A stretch of 58,000 nt of DNA, from positions 101,293,587 through 101,351,586 of the forward strand of contig CM043966.1 of assembly GCA_014529385.2 (NCBI GenBank), given 5' to 3'. The translations under genes and the position numbers were made by a program. Shown here in pieces: positions 8,744 to 18,360 of the stretch; positions within the stretch are counted from its first letter, which is position 1, and each line of letters starts with the position of its first letter. The notes under the pieces were generated by a model. It searched no databases. It saw only the letters and a program-made list of their open reading frames with translations, and was not told the origin of the DNA. This stretch comes from Adiantum capillus-veneris. Taxonomy: Eukaryota; Streptophyta; Polypodiopsida; Polypodiales; Pteridaceae.

Positions 8744-10077
8744 GTCAATGCAGTACCTTCTAGAGTAAGACCAAATCCCTCGTATTGTGTATGGAAATCT
8801 GTTATCTGCTCAGCTCTTAAGACTTGCTTAAAGAGTGACACATGTGCATACGGATCTCCTGAACCACCATACTTCTTTGGCATACACTTGGCTACTTGAG
8901 ATGGTCTCATACGTCTATGATCTGCTACCAATCTCATTGCTCCTGTGTCTCGGCTAAAGCTTTCTCTAGCATCATGGACTTCATGGGTTACCCTTGTCGG
9001 TTCCCCTGCCCTGAATCTACTACTAGGAGGTAAATGCGATGGTTCCGCTTCAAACCTTGGACCTGGCGTGGTATAGGTGGGGATTGGAACTGCACTACCT
9101 CGATTCGCCTCCATTGACTCTCTGGAATGTAATGATCCCATTGGTCCGAGCTTCGAGTCCCAAGGTTGACTGAAAGAGTCAGCAACCTGAGTTCTTTGTC
9201 CTCCTGTTGTCATTGAGTTTTGCACTCCATTTGTTGGTGCTGGTCTATGTGAGCTAGAAGTAACATAATACTGATGTAGTGGTCCCCCAAAGTATGTATA
9301 TCCTTCTAATTCTTTCTTGCCCATTGTTGAGTATTGCCTGCCATACTTATCGTAAGCGGAAATTTTCACTTCCGATCCCTCTGTGTAGGTAAAGACATAA
9401 AGTCTTTTTTGGTCTGTCAACTCTCCGGTGTAGGGTTCTTCACATCTATAATAGAGATCTTGCTCCCCATTATTATATTTGTATAGCCCCACATAGATGT
9501 TATCAGTGTTGATTCTTGTAGTTTCATTCTCTCTTCTTAACCTCGCATTAGGGAAGTTCATTATTGGTGCTTTCTCCTCGAGTTCTTCATCTATTTTGGC
9601 TTTGGTTCCCATCAATCCCCACTTGTCCACAATGTTAGGATTTAGGACTACCAAGTACATGGTACCCTCGTCATCTAGATATCTATCTCCGCTATAGCTC
9701 ACAGGCACTAAGTCCTTGAACTCACTAGGTCTATCTTCTATCTTTACACAATAGCGGTCCATTCCATCTTTGTAGATCTTGGCACCTTGCTCATTGTCGT
9801 ACTGGTATTTTATGAACAATAGCTTCATGGTGGCGGAAGGGTTTGATGATCCTGCTGCCATATTTTCTATGTTGTTCCTGTTCGAGTGTTCCAAGTTTTC
9901 GGTGAAAATCTCGTAAGATCTCTCCGAAGAAGTATCAGAGACACTTCCTTCAAAGATCGGCTCTAATGGTTGCACCCAACTTTGGTTTACACTTCCCTCG
10001 GTTGATATGACACTTGCTGGTTCCCCTTGTTTTGGTTGATTATTCCGGAGATTCCTGCCCGATCTCAAATTCATCAA
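8692..10077 (-). CDS. gag: Element A Gag, N-terminal part with long extension
   Basis: 461 residues starting MMNLRSGRNLRNN, the first long frame after the leader, so the ATG at 10075-10077 is the probable Gag start. Residues ~395-450 hold the first half of the retrotransposon Gag domain (KYGGSGDPYAHVSLFKQ, then GTALTWFQ). Upstream lie almost 400 residues that are not typical Gag. Residues ~85-270 look globular, with many aromatic and charged residues (LFIKYQYDNEQGAKIY, TMYLVVLNPNIVDKWG, KRLYVFTYTEGSEVKI); I do not recognise a family. Residues ~270-390 are low-complexity Pro/Ser/Arg-rich. The frame stops 52 bp into the overlap with the next Gag frame. Confidence 0.8.
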   Translation of the reverse strand: MMNLRSGRNLRNNQPKQGEPASVISTEGSVNQSWVQPLEPIFEGSVSDTSSERSYEIFTENLEHSNRNNIENMAAGSSNPSATMKLLFIKYQYDNEQGAKIYKDGMDRYCVKIEDRPSEFKDLVPVSYSGDRYLDDEGTMYLVVLNPNIVDKWGLMGTKAKIDEELEEKAPIMNFPNARLRRENETTRINTDNIYVGLYKYNNGEQDLYYRCEEPYTGELTDQKRLYVFTYTEGSEVKISAYDKYGRQYSTMGKKELEGYTYFGGPLHQYYVTSSSHRPAPTNGVQNSMTTGGQRTQVADSFSQPWDSKLGPMGSLHSRESMEANRGSAVPIPTYTTPGPRFEAEPSHLPPSSRFRAGEPTRVTHEVHDARESFSRDTGAMRLVADHRRMRPSQVAKCMPKKYGGSGDPYAHVSLFKQVLRAEQITDFHTQYEGFGLTLEGTALTWFQPMNIGGSMTLTIC

Positions 10078-10237
10078 TTCCCCTGAAGGACTTTAACTTT
10101 TCCGTCTCGGCAATTTGTTTTCCTAGGTTTTTGTGGTCAGAATTGATCCAAACTGACTGATACTTGGTCAATTGTTTAATCTTGTCAGTTGGACAACTTC
10201 TGTTTCATCAAGTGAGAATTTTGTTACTGTTATGCTG

Positions 10238-10269
10238 AAAAAGACATTATACGCGTATGATGTCTTTTT
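10238..10269. repeat. Leader palindrome copy 1
   Basis: 32 bp self-complementary around ACGCGT, with one internal mismatch (T-G at 10248/10259, a wobble in RNA) and one wobble at the outer end. Core CATTATACGCGTATGATG. Confidence 0.9.
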
Positions 10270-10523
10270 TCACAGATTTTGACTATTTTGGTTATGCTCA
10301 CTCTCAGTGGCCCCTTTATGCTTTGTTCACTCACAAAATTCAGTTTGAACTCTGTTTGAGCAAGTTATGGCTAGTTCAGGCTTTTCTTGGCAATTTCCCG
10401 CTTTTGACTTGTTTTTTGGGTCAATTGTGATCCAAATGGTATGAAACTTGAAATATAACCTCTAGACACCTATTACAATGGATCTGTGTTAGCAAAGTAT
10501 CAAAATATGTCCAAAATTAGGTC

Positions 10524-10551
10524 AAAGACATCATACGCGTATGATGTCTTT
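10524..10551. repeat. Leader palindrome copy 2
   Basis: 28 bp perfect palindrome centred between 10537 and 10538; core CATCATACGCGTATGATG. Confidence 0.95.
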
Positions 10552-10646
10552 TTCATCAATTTGGGTCCAAACTTGATATTTATGCTTTCAACAGTGTTTG
10601 TGACAATCTTGTCAGGTCAGATTTCAAAAATAAGTAGTGGATGTGC

Positions 10647-10678
10647 CAAAAGACATTATACGCGTATGATGTCTTTTG
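10647..10678. repeat. Leader palindrome copy 3
   Basis: 32 bp palindrome with the same T-G mismatch as copy 1 (10657/10668); core CATTATACGCGTATGATG. Confidence 0.9.
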
Positions 10679-10939
10679 TCCCAGATTTTGACTATTTTTG
10701 GTTTTAAGCCTTCTCCAATGTTTATAATTGAGTTTCAAGTGTTTTTTTCAGGTTTGAATGTAAAAACAAGATCTGAATCCAAAATTTCCTATTCTTTGCG
10801 TTTCTTGGACTCCGACTTGTCTTTTTTGGGTTTCTTTGAGTGTTAATGCCCTTGTTTTAAGTTGATCTAAGGGTAAAACCCCCCTTCTAAACACTCTGGC
10901 AATGTCAAATTTTCAATTTTAGTCTCTGTTTAGGTCCTA

Positions 10940-10963
10940 AGACATCATACGCGTATGATGTCT
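10940..10963. repeat. Leader palindrome copy 4
   Basis: 24 bp perfect palindrome; same core as copy 2 (CATCATACGCGTATGATG). Confidence 0.95.
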
Positions 10964-11484
10964 AAAGTTGCAGATTTCCAGTTTTTCAGCACAGAACTCT
11001 TCCAATAGCTCTTTTAAGTGCTCAGCAACAATCAGTTACACAGAAAATTTTTCTGAACTTTGTTTATTGCATATTTCACTACCAAAGCGACTTTTTTCAG
11101 TGATCTAACATGCAATCAAACACATCAAGCGAATAGAACACCAATTGATAGCTCTAGATCAGGATCAAATCAGGCCCTACCTAAGCTACTTCTAATCATA
11201 AAATGGATTTTTTTCAATTGAAAATATAAAGAGATTTACTACCACACAAGGAGTAGCAAATGCTTTTTATGTCAACAACCACTTAAACACCATCAAAAAC
11301 AATCTAATCTAAGCTAAACTAAAAATACTGTCAACGCGGAAGACCCAGGAATACCCCACTTCCTAGTATCTCTCGAGACCTTCGGAGTCCACCACTCCTA
11401 GATCTTTTCTAACTAAAGTATACAAAGTAGTTTATACGACTCACCTCGTAGGATTAGTCTAAGGTCACCTACGTAGGGCTCTCG

Positions 11485-11502
11485 TCCCCGGCAGCGGCGC
11501 CA
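11485..11502 (-). promoter_or_regulatory. Element A primer-binding site (tRNA-Asp-like)
   Basis: On the minus strand this reads TGGCGCCGCTGCCGGGGA. The well-known plant site complementary to the 3' end of tRNA-Asp (used by Athila) is TGGCGCCGTTGCCGGGGA, one base different. It sits two bases inside the LTR end (TGTTAAGGCGG on the plus strand from 11505), exactly where minus-strand priming should start. Confidence 0.85.
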
Positions 11503-11504
11503 AA

Positions 11505-12495
11505 TGTTAAGGCGGTTACGCCGCTAGCGGAAGCTAAATAGCGAGAACTCAACCAACAACAGAATTTGTCAGACGAGGACGGAGCTTGACCCGCAGGCGC
11601 ATGGAAACAACTAGGTGGGTGTCAAATCACCTACTCGACCTTCTAATGACAATCACTACTAAGGAAATCAAATCTAAGTTCTAAAATACGCAAGTGACTG
11701 AAATCCGTACTACGAACGAATGCTATACGAAACAGGATCTAGAATCATCGAATCGATCTCAAACTCAAGGGGAAGTCTATACACTAGGTAAGAACAACAC
11801 CCTAAAGACTTGAACTGCAAAATCAACCTATAACCACTCCGTGCGGTAAATGCGTATGAAGACAGGCCGAAAAATACAGGTGACCGAAACTTGACCCCGA
11901 TGGTACTAATGTGTAGCTCTACTCGTTGTGGTTCTATAGATATGCTGCACGCTCTATTCCGACACACGAGTTGGAAGAAAACTCACACCGAAGCTCGTAG
12001 GAACTTACCACACGTAGAAGCCGATAGCGCGCACTCTTGGTATCTGTGCGTAGCTCTCACCGTTGCTAACGCAATGGCGGTGTCGCTTCTCCAATGGCGG
12101 CCCCGTAGCTCGCGTAGCAAGGAGATAAGACTCTCTCTCTCTCTCTCTCAGACACAGTCACGGCGCTCAAAAACTCACTTTGATTAATAATTCCGTTCTT
12201 CTAGGTTACAAAACTTTGGCTTATATACCTCAGCCTTGGAGGTGAGAACATCTCTAATTATTTACATCAGCAGGTGAAATTAAGTCGGGATTACAGGCTG
12301 GAAACTCAATTGAGTCCCGTTACTTAATGAATGGCTCAAATCAAAATTAATGTCGGAAAGACATTTATTACAATCAATGGTTACAAAATGATGGGTGTGA
12401 GCAAAAATGCGGGTGTGATCCTCTGCTGGCTCAACAGATGGCCCCACATCCTTGTTACTACCCATAATGAGGTTAAAAACCTTATAACTTGGACA
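11505..12495 (-). repeat. Element A 5' LTR (outer end approximate)
   Basis: The inner end is well fixed: TG at 11505 beside the primer site, i.e. CA at the 3' end of the LTR. The outer end is uncertain; GGACA near 12,491-12,495 (TGTCC on the minus strand) is one candidate. A TATA box sits at 12220-12227 on the minus strand. A short CT run lies at ~12,131-12,149. The partner LTR is outside the window. Confidence 0.6.
12220..12227 (-). promoter_or_regulatory. TATA box in element A LTR
   Basis: TATATAAG on the minus strand, in the LTR, oriented towards Gag/Pol. It would put the RNA start near 12,190 and leave ~685 bp of R-U5. Confidence 0.5.
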
Positions 12496-12528
12496 TAAAT
12501 TTAATCTTCTATTGGCATCCTCCGTCTT

Positions 12529-12605
<77 letters not shown>

Positions 12606-13465
12606 ACACTGTAAACTAACTCACATTCTCTAGTCATGTCCAATCCCTGCACACCTCGATCTAGAGGTTCACGGAGATCAGAACCACCGGGTTATAATCT
12701 CGTCTTTATTGGTCAATGCCAATATTTGTGGGTACGAGAAATCTACACACCTACTTTTACATGATAGTGCATGTAGTGGACAAAACCCCTTTGCCACTTC
12801 TCTAGCTGTAGCATTTCACAGCATCTTAAAATCTCTTCACAGTAGATCTTTGTTCGAGGGATTACTTAGCACATTACATGTTGGCCTCCAATTTGAGTAT
12901 CATGCCATTGAAAGCTTTCCAACTTAAGGTCGCATCCGTAGAGAGGAAGAGAGAGATCATTGTTCGTCTAACTCTAATTTTTTTACCGTAATCTCAAAGG
13001 TAGACTCTAATATAAAAACTCAATCCAAAATCTAATCTTAAATCTAACCTAATTGAACATGTGGTGATTAACGGCTAATTGAATATGGTTAGTGTGTGAG
13101 TTAATATGTATCAGATTCTGATGGGAATATACATATTATTGTGTAGCTAGTGTTTGCTCTTTGGGCAAAGCGCGCCTTCATTGACATGCACTAAAATCTA
13201 ACCGAAATCTACTCTAATCTTAAATCGAACATAAATCTAGATCTCATCTAATCTTAAACTCAAAATAAACCTAAATCTAATCTTATCTTAATTCTAGCCT
13301 AAACCTAAATGTAATCTAACTTCAATCTAAATTTAATCTAGTTAATTTTAAATATTGTCTTAATCTTAAATCTACATCTAATTTAATATTAAACTCAACA
13401 TAAACCTAAATCTAATCCAATCTTAAATCCTAAACCTAAATGTAATCTAACTTAAATCTAACATA
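12496..13465. other. Non-coding spacer with CT microsatellite and CTAAAT-type degenerate repeats
   Basis: (CT)n from 12532 to 12600. From ~13,000 to 13,460 the plus strand is a degenerate array of TAAATCTAAT, TAAACCTAAAT and CTAATCTTAAA units, loosely like plant telomere repeats (TAAACCC) but not matching them. No supported gene. Confidence 0.6.
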
Positions 13466-13633
13466 GGCCGACAGAGAGCAAGGGAAGGGAGGGATTTTTT
13501 TTTGTCAACGAGGTGGGGAAGGGAGGGTGCAGCTAGGTGAGGGTTTGGAGGGGTGTGTGGGTGTGGTTGTGGTTGTAGGAGGAGAGAGGGAGTGAGAGAG
13601 CCCTGTACATGGTGGGTTCCTACACCAAGGGGA

Positions 13634-13673
<40 letters not shown>

Positions 13674-13912
13674 GGGGAAGAGAGAGAGATATTCTACTTC
13701 ATGCATGGGGGGGCCGCTCACTCAGAGGGGGGAGAGAGTGAGAGCTAATTGAGGGAGGGGAAGATAGGGGAGGATAGAGCGGTGGTCCGCCGGTGGGAAG
13801 AAAACAAGAGGGGGGAGAGATGGGGGGGAGAGTGAAGCCCAGGGGGTGTGGACGAGAGGAATAAAAAGGAGGGGTGAGGTATGGCGGCCCGCTGGGCTGG
13901 GATATGGACGAG

Positions 13913-13977
<65 letters not shown>

Positions 13978-14318
13978 TGAATAATGAAAGAGAGAGAGAG
14001 AGAGAGAATTTACCAAAATGGCGGCCCGCCAGGGAAGAGTGGAAATGTTTTTTTTAATGCACCCATTGGGCCGGGTGATGCAGCGACATGGTAAGTGAGA
14101 GAGAGTGGGTTGGAGGAGCTGAGTAGCAGGAGAGAGAGGGCTCTGTCTTCTAGGGATAATGGAGAGATGTGGCCAAATTGGTGGCACCTCGCCCGTGGTT
14201 AAGCATAGAGAGGTGGTGAATGTTAAAGATTTATTTATTTTTTTGTTTTCCTTGGTAATATGCTCTCCCCTTTTTGGGGTTTAGTTCTCGCTATCGCGGT
14301 TTCGAAAACCGACCGTCA
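13466..14318 (-). repeat. Element F left LTR (minus orientation)
   Basis: 853 bp. On the minus strand it begins TGACGGTCGG just after an integrase reading frame and a short purine run (3' LTR position), and ends at CTGTCGGCC. It is the inverted copy of 15,933-16,788. It contains long GA/CT microsatellites (13,635-13,669 and ~13,916-13,972). The homology stops at the same base as the right copy, fixing the end; the terminal CA is mutated to CT here. Confidence 0.75.
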
Positions 14319-14328
14319 TTAGCCCTCT

Positions 14329-15153
14329 CGTCTAGCTAGAGGCATTCATGCTTCTAGCCCTACCTCTGATTTTTTTAGTCGCGGAGTTGGAGTGTTCTCC
14401 CTCTTCTAGAATATCTAACATGAATTGTGGATCAAACCTAAGGAAATAACTCTTTAGCCTCCATCCATTGACTCTAGTCTTGCGAATTCTCCCATCTGCT
14501 TCCATGAGCTTATAGCTGCCGTTTCCATAGCGCCTTTTGACAATGAATGGTCCTTCCCATTGGGGTTGAAGTTTCTTGTCCTTCCTAGCGTCAAATATGT
14601 TGTCATATCTCAATACTAACATGCCTTTTTCCAGGCCCTTTTCCTTAAGCCCTTGATTGAAGGTGAGCCGACGTCGCTCTGACTGCATTGCATAGTGATT
14701 GATTGCATCTTTGCTATCTAGTTGGAGCCTTTCCAAATCCAGGATGTGGTTGCGGAGATTTACAATTGGGCGTTGTAATTGGCTAGCCATGACTCGTAAG
14801 CTTGCTAATTGTACCTCAATGGGCAGAATTGCCTCCTTTCCGTAAACTAGATGGAAAAGGGTGAAACCTAATGATGTTCGGAACGTCGTTCGGTAGGCCC
14901 ATAGAGCAGCCATGAGATGTTTATGCCAGTCTCCTGTGTGGTTATTCACCTTTTTTGTGATGATTTTGCAGATCATTCCGTTTACCTTTCTACTAGGCCA
15001 TTACATTGCGGATAGAATAGTGTGGAATGTCGGCGTGTAATGCCTAACTTTTTCATCAATTCTCCCACAAGATCGCCTCTGAAACCTGGTCCCCTATCAG
15101 ATATTATCTCAAGAGGAGTGCCAAAATGGCAACAGATGTGCTCAAATATGAAC
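14329..15153 (-). pseudogene. Element F integrase C-terminal half (broken)
   Basis: Two frames. The first (14,982-15,153) has FGTPLEIISDRGPGFR and ends in QCNGLVER, giving the second Asp and the Glu of DD35E. After a frameshift near 14,978 the second (14,332-14,976) continues with ALWAYRTTFRTS, VYGKEAILP and KWEGPF-like QWEGPFIVKRR, the usual integrase C-terminal domain. It ends 14 bp before the LTR. The N-terminal half is missing: at ~15,153 the sequence switches to an RT fragment on the opposite strand. It resembles but is clearly distinct from the B2 integrase C-terminus. Confidence 0.8.
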
Positions 15154-15932
15154 TTATTGCTACATGGTATTGCCATTTGGGTTGTCAAATGGACCATATT
15201 TCTATCAAGAGAGAGCCAATTGGGTATTGGAACCATTCATTGTTGGTAGTTGTGTTAAAGCTTTTATGGATGACTTCTATGTCTACAGTAGTAGGGCTGA
15301 ACACCATGAGAAGCTGCAGATGGTACTGGCTTGATATGATGAATGAGGAGGACAACTAAATCCAAAGAGATGTCATCTAGCATAGCCAAGGGTGAAGTTA
15401 TTGGGCCATACGGTGTCAGAAAATGGCATTGAGGCTGATCTAGACAAGGTTAATTCTTCTTCCATCACCTACAAGTATGAAGCAATTGGCAACCTTTATA
15501 CACAAAGTGAATTACATGGCACGGTTTATTCCATTGTCTTCACAGATCCTTTATCCATTACAACAAGTGGTGAAGAATGATCCATTGCAATGGGATGACA
15601 AGTGTGAAGAAGTGTTTCAAGAGGTGAAAGAGGTGTTAGGGGGGTTGTCAGCCATGCAGCCTCCTGATTGGGAGCAAGTGTTTTATGTAAATTCATCAGT
15701 AGGGGATGATGCCATTGGAGCCATGCTATTGCAAAAGGGGAAGGGAAACCATTATATGAGGCCAGTGTATTGTGCAAGCCGACGAAGTTGGTAGCAGAGA
15801 GAAAATTCTTGAAAGTAGAGCTAGTGATGGCCAGTGTAATGTTTGCTTGTCGCGCTTTCATCATTACTTGATACCACGACCTTTTGTTTTCTTAATGAGT
15901 TATACCTTTTTGCCATAGTTAATTAATGGCAA
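15154..15932 (+). pseudogene. B-family RT/RNase H fragment (broken, plus strand)
   Basis: Closely matches B2 positions ~28,515-29,290 read on the other strand: the RT catalytic box (FMDD in B2, MDDF here), EHHEKLQMVLA, VKLLGH, FIHKVNYMARFIPLSSQ, LQWDDKCEEVFQ and RNase H PDWEQVFYVN. Stops at 15332-15334 (TGA), 15383-15385 (TAG) and 15916-15918 (TAG) occur at the same codons in B2. There is also a frame change near 15,785. It begins abruptly at the junction with an inverted integrase fragment and ends abruptly where an LTR starts at 15,933. Confidence 0.85.
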
Positions 15933-16266
15933 TGACGGGCCGATTTTCGAAACCGCAACCGCGAGAACTAAACCCTAAGAAGGGGAGAGAATATTACCAA
16001 GGAAAATGAAAAAAATAATCTTTAATATTCACCACCCCTCTAGGCTTAATCACTGGCGGGGCGCCACCAATTTGACCACATCTCTCCATTATCGCCAGAA
16101 GACAGAGCCCTCTCTCTCTTGCTCCTCGGCTCCGCCAACCCACTCTCTCTCACTTACCCTGCCGCTGCATCACCCGGCCGAATGGGCGCATTAAAAAAAA
16201 CATCTCCACTACTCCCTGGCGGGCCGCCAATTTTGTAAATTCTCTCTCTTTCTCTTTCATTATTCA

Positions 16267-16324
<58 letters not shown>

Positions 16325-16590
16325 ATCTCTCTTTGGTCATCCATATCCTAGCCCAGGGGGCCGCCATACCTCACCCCTCCTTTTTTTTTCCTCTCGTCCA
16401 CACCTCCTCGGCTTCATTCTCCCCCCATCTCCCCCCTCCCTCTTGTTTTCTTCCCACCGACGGACCACCGCTCACCACCGCTCTATCCTCCCCTATCTTC
16501 CCCTCCCTCAATTATATCTCATTCTCTCCCCCCTCTGAGTAGAATATCGCCATGCATGAAGTAGAATATCTCTCTCTCTTTCCCCCCCAC

Positions 16591-16678
<88 letters not shown>

Positions 16679-16788
16679 CCTACAACCACACCCACACACC
16701 CCTTCAAACCCTCACTCAGTCGCACCCTCCCTTCCCCACCTCGTTGACAAAAAAATGCCCTCCCCCTTCCCTCGCTCTCTGTCGGCCA
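15933..16788 (+). repeat. Element F right LTR (plus orientation)
   Basis: 856 bp, TGACGGGCCG...CTGTCGGCCA, with intact TG...CA ends. Inverted copy of 13,466-14,318. It contains two CT microsatellites (~16,270-16,318 and 16,594-16,676). It directly abuts RT/RNase H coding sequence on its left, so it is not in a normal element context. Confidence 0.75.
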
Positions 16789-17268
16789 CGGGCCACCCCG
16801 AGCCAAGCATCATCTAACTCACTCTCTCTCTTGCTCTCGGTGCTCAAGGCATGTGCAAGAGCTAGCATACGGGGCCCTCTCTCTGTCTCTTATCCACTCA
16901 GCCACTCCCTCCCTCACCACCTCACTCCACCATTTCTCTCTCATGCTCCCTCTCTGTCGAGCCCACAGGCCACACACCAGATAATTCTCTCTCTCTTATT
17001 CCACACACCCACTACACACACACACACACCCTCACACATTCCCCTTCCCTCCCGAGCTCCCCCCCCCTCTCTCTTGCTTTCTCTCCTGCTCACCCTCTCT
17101 CTCGTCAGCCCGCAGGCGCAGAAATTCACAGAACCGCTTTCTCTCTCTCTTAGACTCACACACACACACACACACACACACACTCCCTCGTTCACACACA
17201 CACACACCACCTCGCCTACACACTCACAAAACCTCCTCATGATCTCTACAGCAAGCAACTAAGAAAAG

Positions 17269-17357
<89 letters not shown>

Positions 17358-17640
17358 CTTACACTCTCTCGTTCCCATGCACACACTCTCCCGCCTACAC
17401 ACACATGGCACACATTTACGCACATGTATATGCACACACCAGAAAAAATATAAAAAAACCAAAGGACATAGACATCATCAACAAAAAAGAAAGGAGGCAG
17501 CCAAGTCGCACACTGCCGACACCAAAACAAGCAAAGGCGCCGAAGGCATGCTCCGGCCGACCCCCAAAGTGAGGAATGTGCTACACCGACGCACTAGCTA
17601 GGCCACCGTTCACCGGCATTGCATCCACGATGCCCCCTTT
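16789..17640. other. Pyrimidine-rich microsatellite region
   Basis: CT- and CA-rich low-complexity sequence ((CA)n at ~17,156-17,181), followed by (TA)n. Long open frames here are artefacts of the repeats. No gene seen. Confidence 0.75.
17271..17354. repeat. (TA)n microsatellite
   Basis: About 84 bp of uninterrupted AT dinucleotides; self-complementary and able to extrude as a hairpin. Confidence 0.97.
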
Positions 17641-18345
17641 AGTAAAAATGCATAGGTTGTCGTCATTTTTCCAGTTTCAAACCAAATCTTGTAAAAATCC
17701 TAATTTTGTAAATTCTCATCTCTCTAGGTGATGGTCAAAAAGGCCCACCTAGAGGTTTTGATCCTTATAATATTTCCCAAGACAAAGCAAGGATCAACCA
17801 CCCAGGGCCCACCGCCTTGCTTTGTCTTCCCTGATTAGAGTACCCTAGTCCAATTAGATTACCCTAATCTAAAGCAGCCAATACCTATAAAAAGGGCACT
17901 AAGAGGTCACTATCGAGGGGGCAAGTTCCTCAGAGGTCAGCACTTGGTAGTATTTTGGTTGGAGGGATTGGAAACATTTGCATCACAAGAGAGGGGACTT
18001 AGTGTAGCAATTCTCTTTGGGAATTATACTATGTAAAGAAGCTATCTCTACATATCGACTCCAATGGTCCGTGCACACACACTCATGTTAGCAAGGTTCT
18101 TGTGTCGGGGTGAGTCATCTCTAGAGAACTCACCAAGTAGGCTCACTATCTCTCCCACTATCTCTCTATCACCATGATTTTCCACCTTGTCGAAAATAAG
18201 GTTGCTATAAATATTTCAAGAAAATAATTCTCCCTCACACCCCCGAGGGTTTTCATCACCTGACATTTTTCCTTTGTGTGTGTGTGTGTGTGTGTGTGTG
18301 TGGAGAGTCCATGATATTTCAAATCACCGTTGTTTGCGTCATAGT
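17641..18345 (+). other. LTR-like sequence with TATA box
   Basis: No ORF. A TATA-type box CTATAAAAAG at 17884-17893 is preceded by a 14 bp inverted repeat (AAGACAAAGCAAGG at 17779-17792, complement at 17815-17828). (GT)n at 18275-18302. This looks like U3/R of an LTR, but no partner LTR or ends could be fixed. Confidence 0.35.
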
Positions 18346-18360
18346 CACCCAAAGCTAGGT

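Larger units (their letters stand above)
10078..11484 (-). other. Element A 5' leader between primer site and Gag
   Basis: About 1.4 kb without a convincing ORF. It holds four long palindromes centred near 10,253, 10,537, 10,662 and 10,951. The spacing (284, 125, 289) and shared flanks (CAGATTTTGACTATTTT after copies 1 and 3) suggest a diverged tandem duplication with a ~410 bp period, each unit with two palindromes. Confidence 0.7.
1..12495 (-). mobile_element. Element A: large Ty3/gypsy LTR retrotransposon, 3' LTR outside window
   Basis: Reading leftwards the order is 5' LTR, primer site, leader, Gag (two frames), zinc knuckles, Pol (PR-RT-RH-HHCC-HHCC-IN), then a downstream retropepsin-like frame. 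RNase H before integrase makes it Ty3/gypsy. It has a single RNase H and no chromodomain. The RT style (YMDD box) and the tRNA-Asp-like primer site suggest the Athila side of the plant Athila/Tat branch (inference). The segment from the primer site to the left edge is over 11.4 kb, so the whole element exceeds 12 kb. Pol has no internal stop in 1,886 codons, suggesting a young insertion. The outer edge of the LTR (~12,495) is a guess, because the second LTR needed to define it is not in the window. Confidence 0.85.

Noticed and set aside
10238-10963. CRISPR-like array
   Set aside because: Four palindromes with spacing of 125-289 bp and non-unique flanks in a eukaryotic retroelement leader; not a CRISPR.
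16552-17262. Long open frames on both strands rich in Ser-Leu or Arg-Glu
   Set aside because: They are translations of CT/GA and CA microsatellites and have no real composition.
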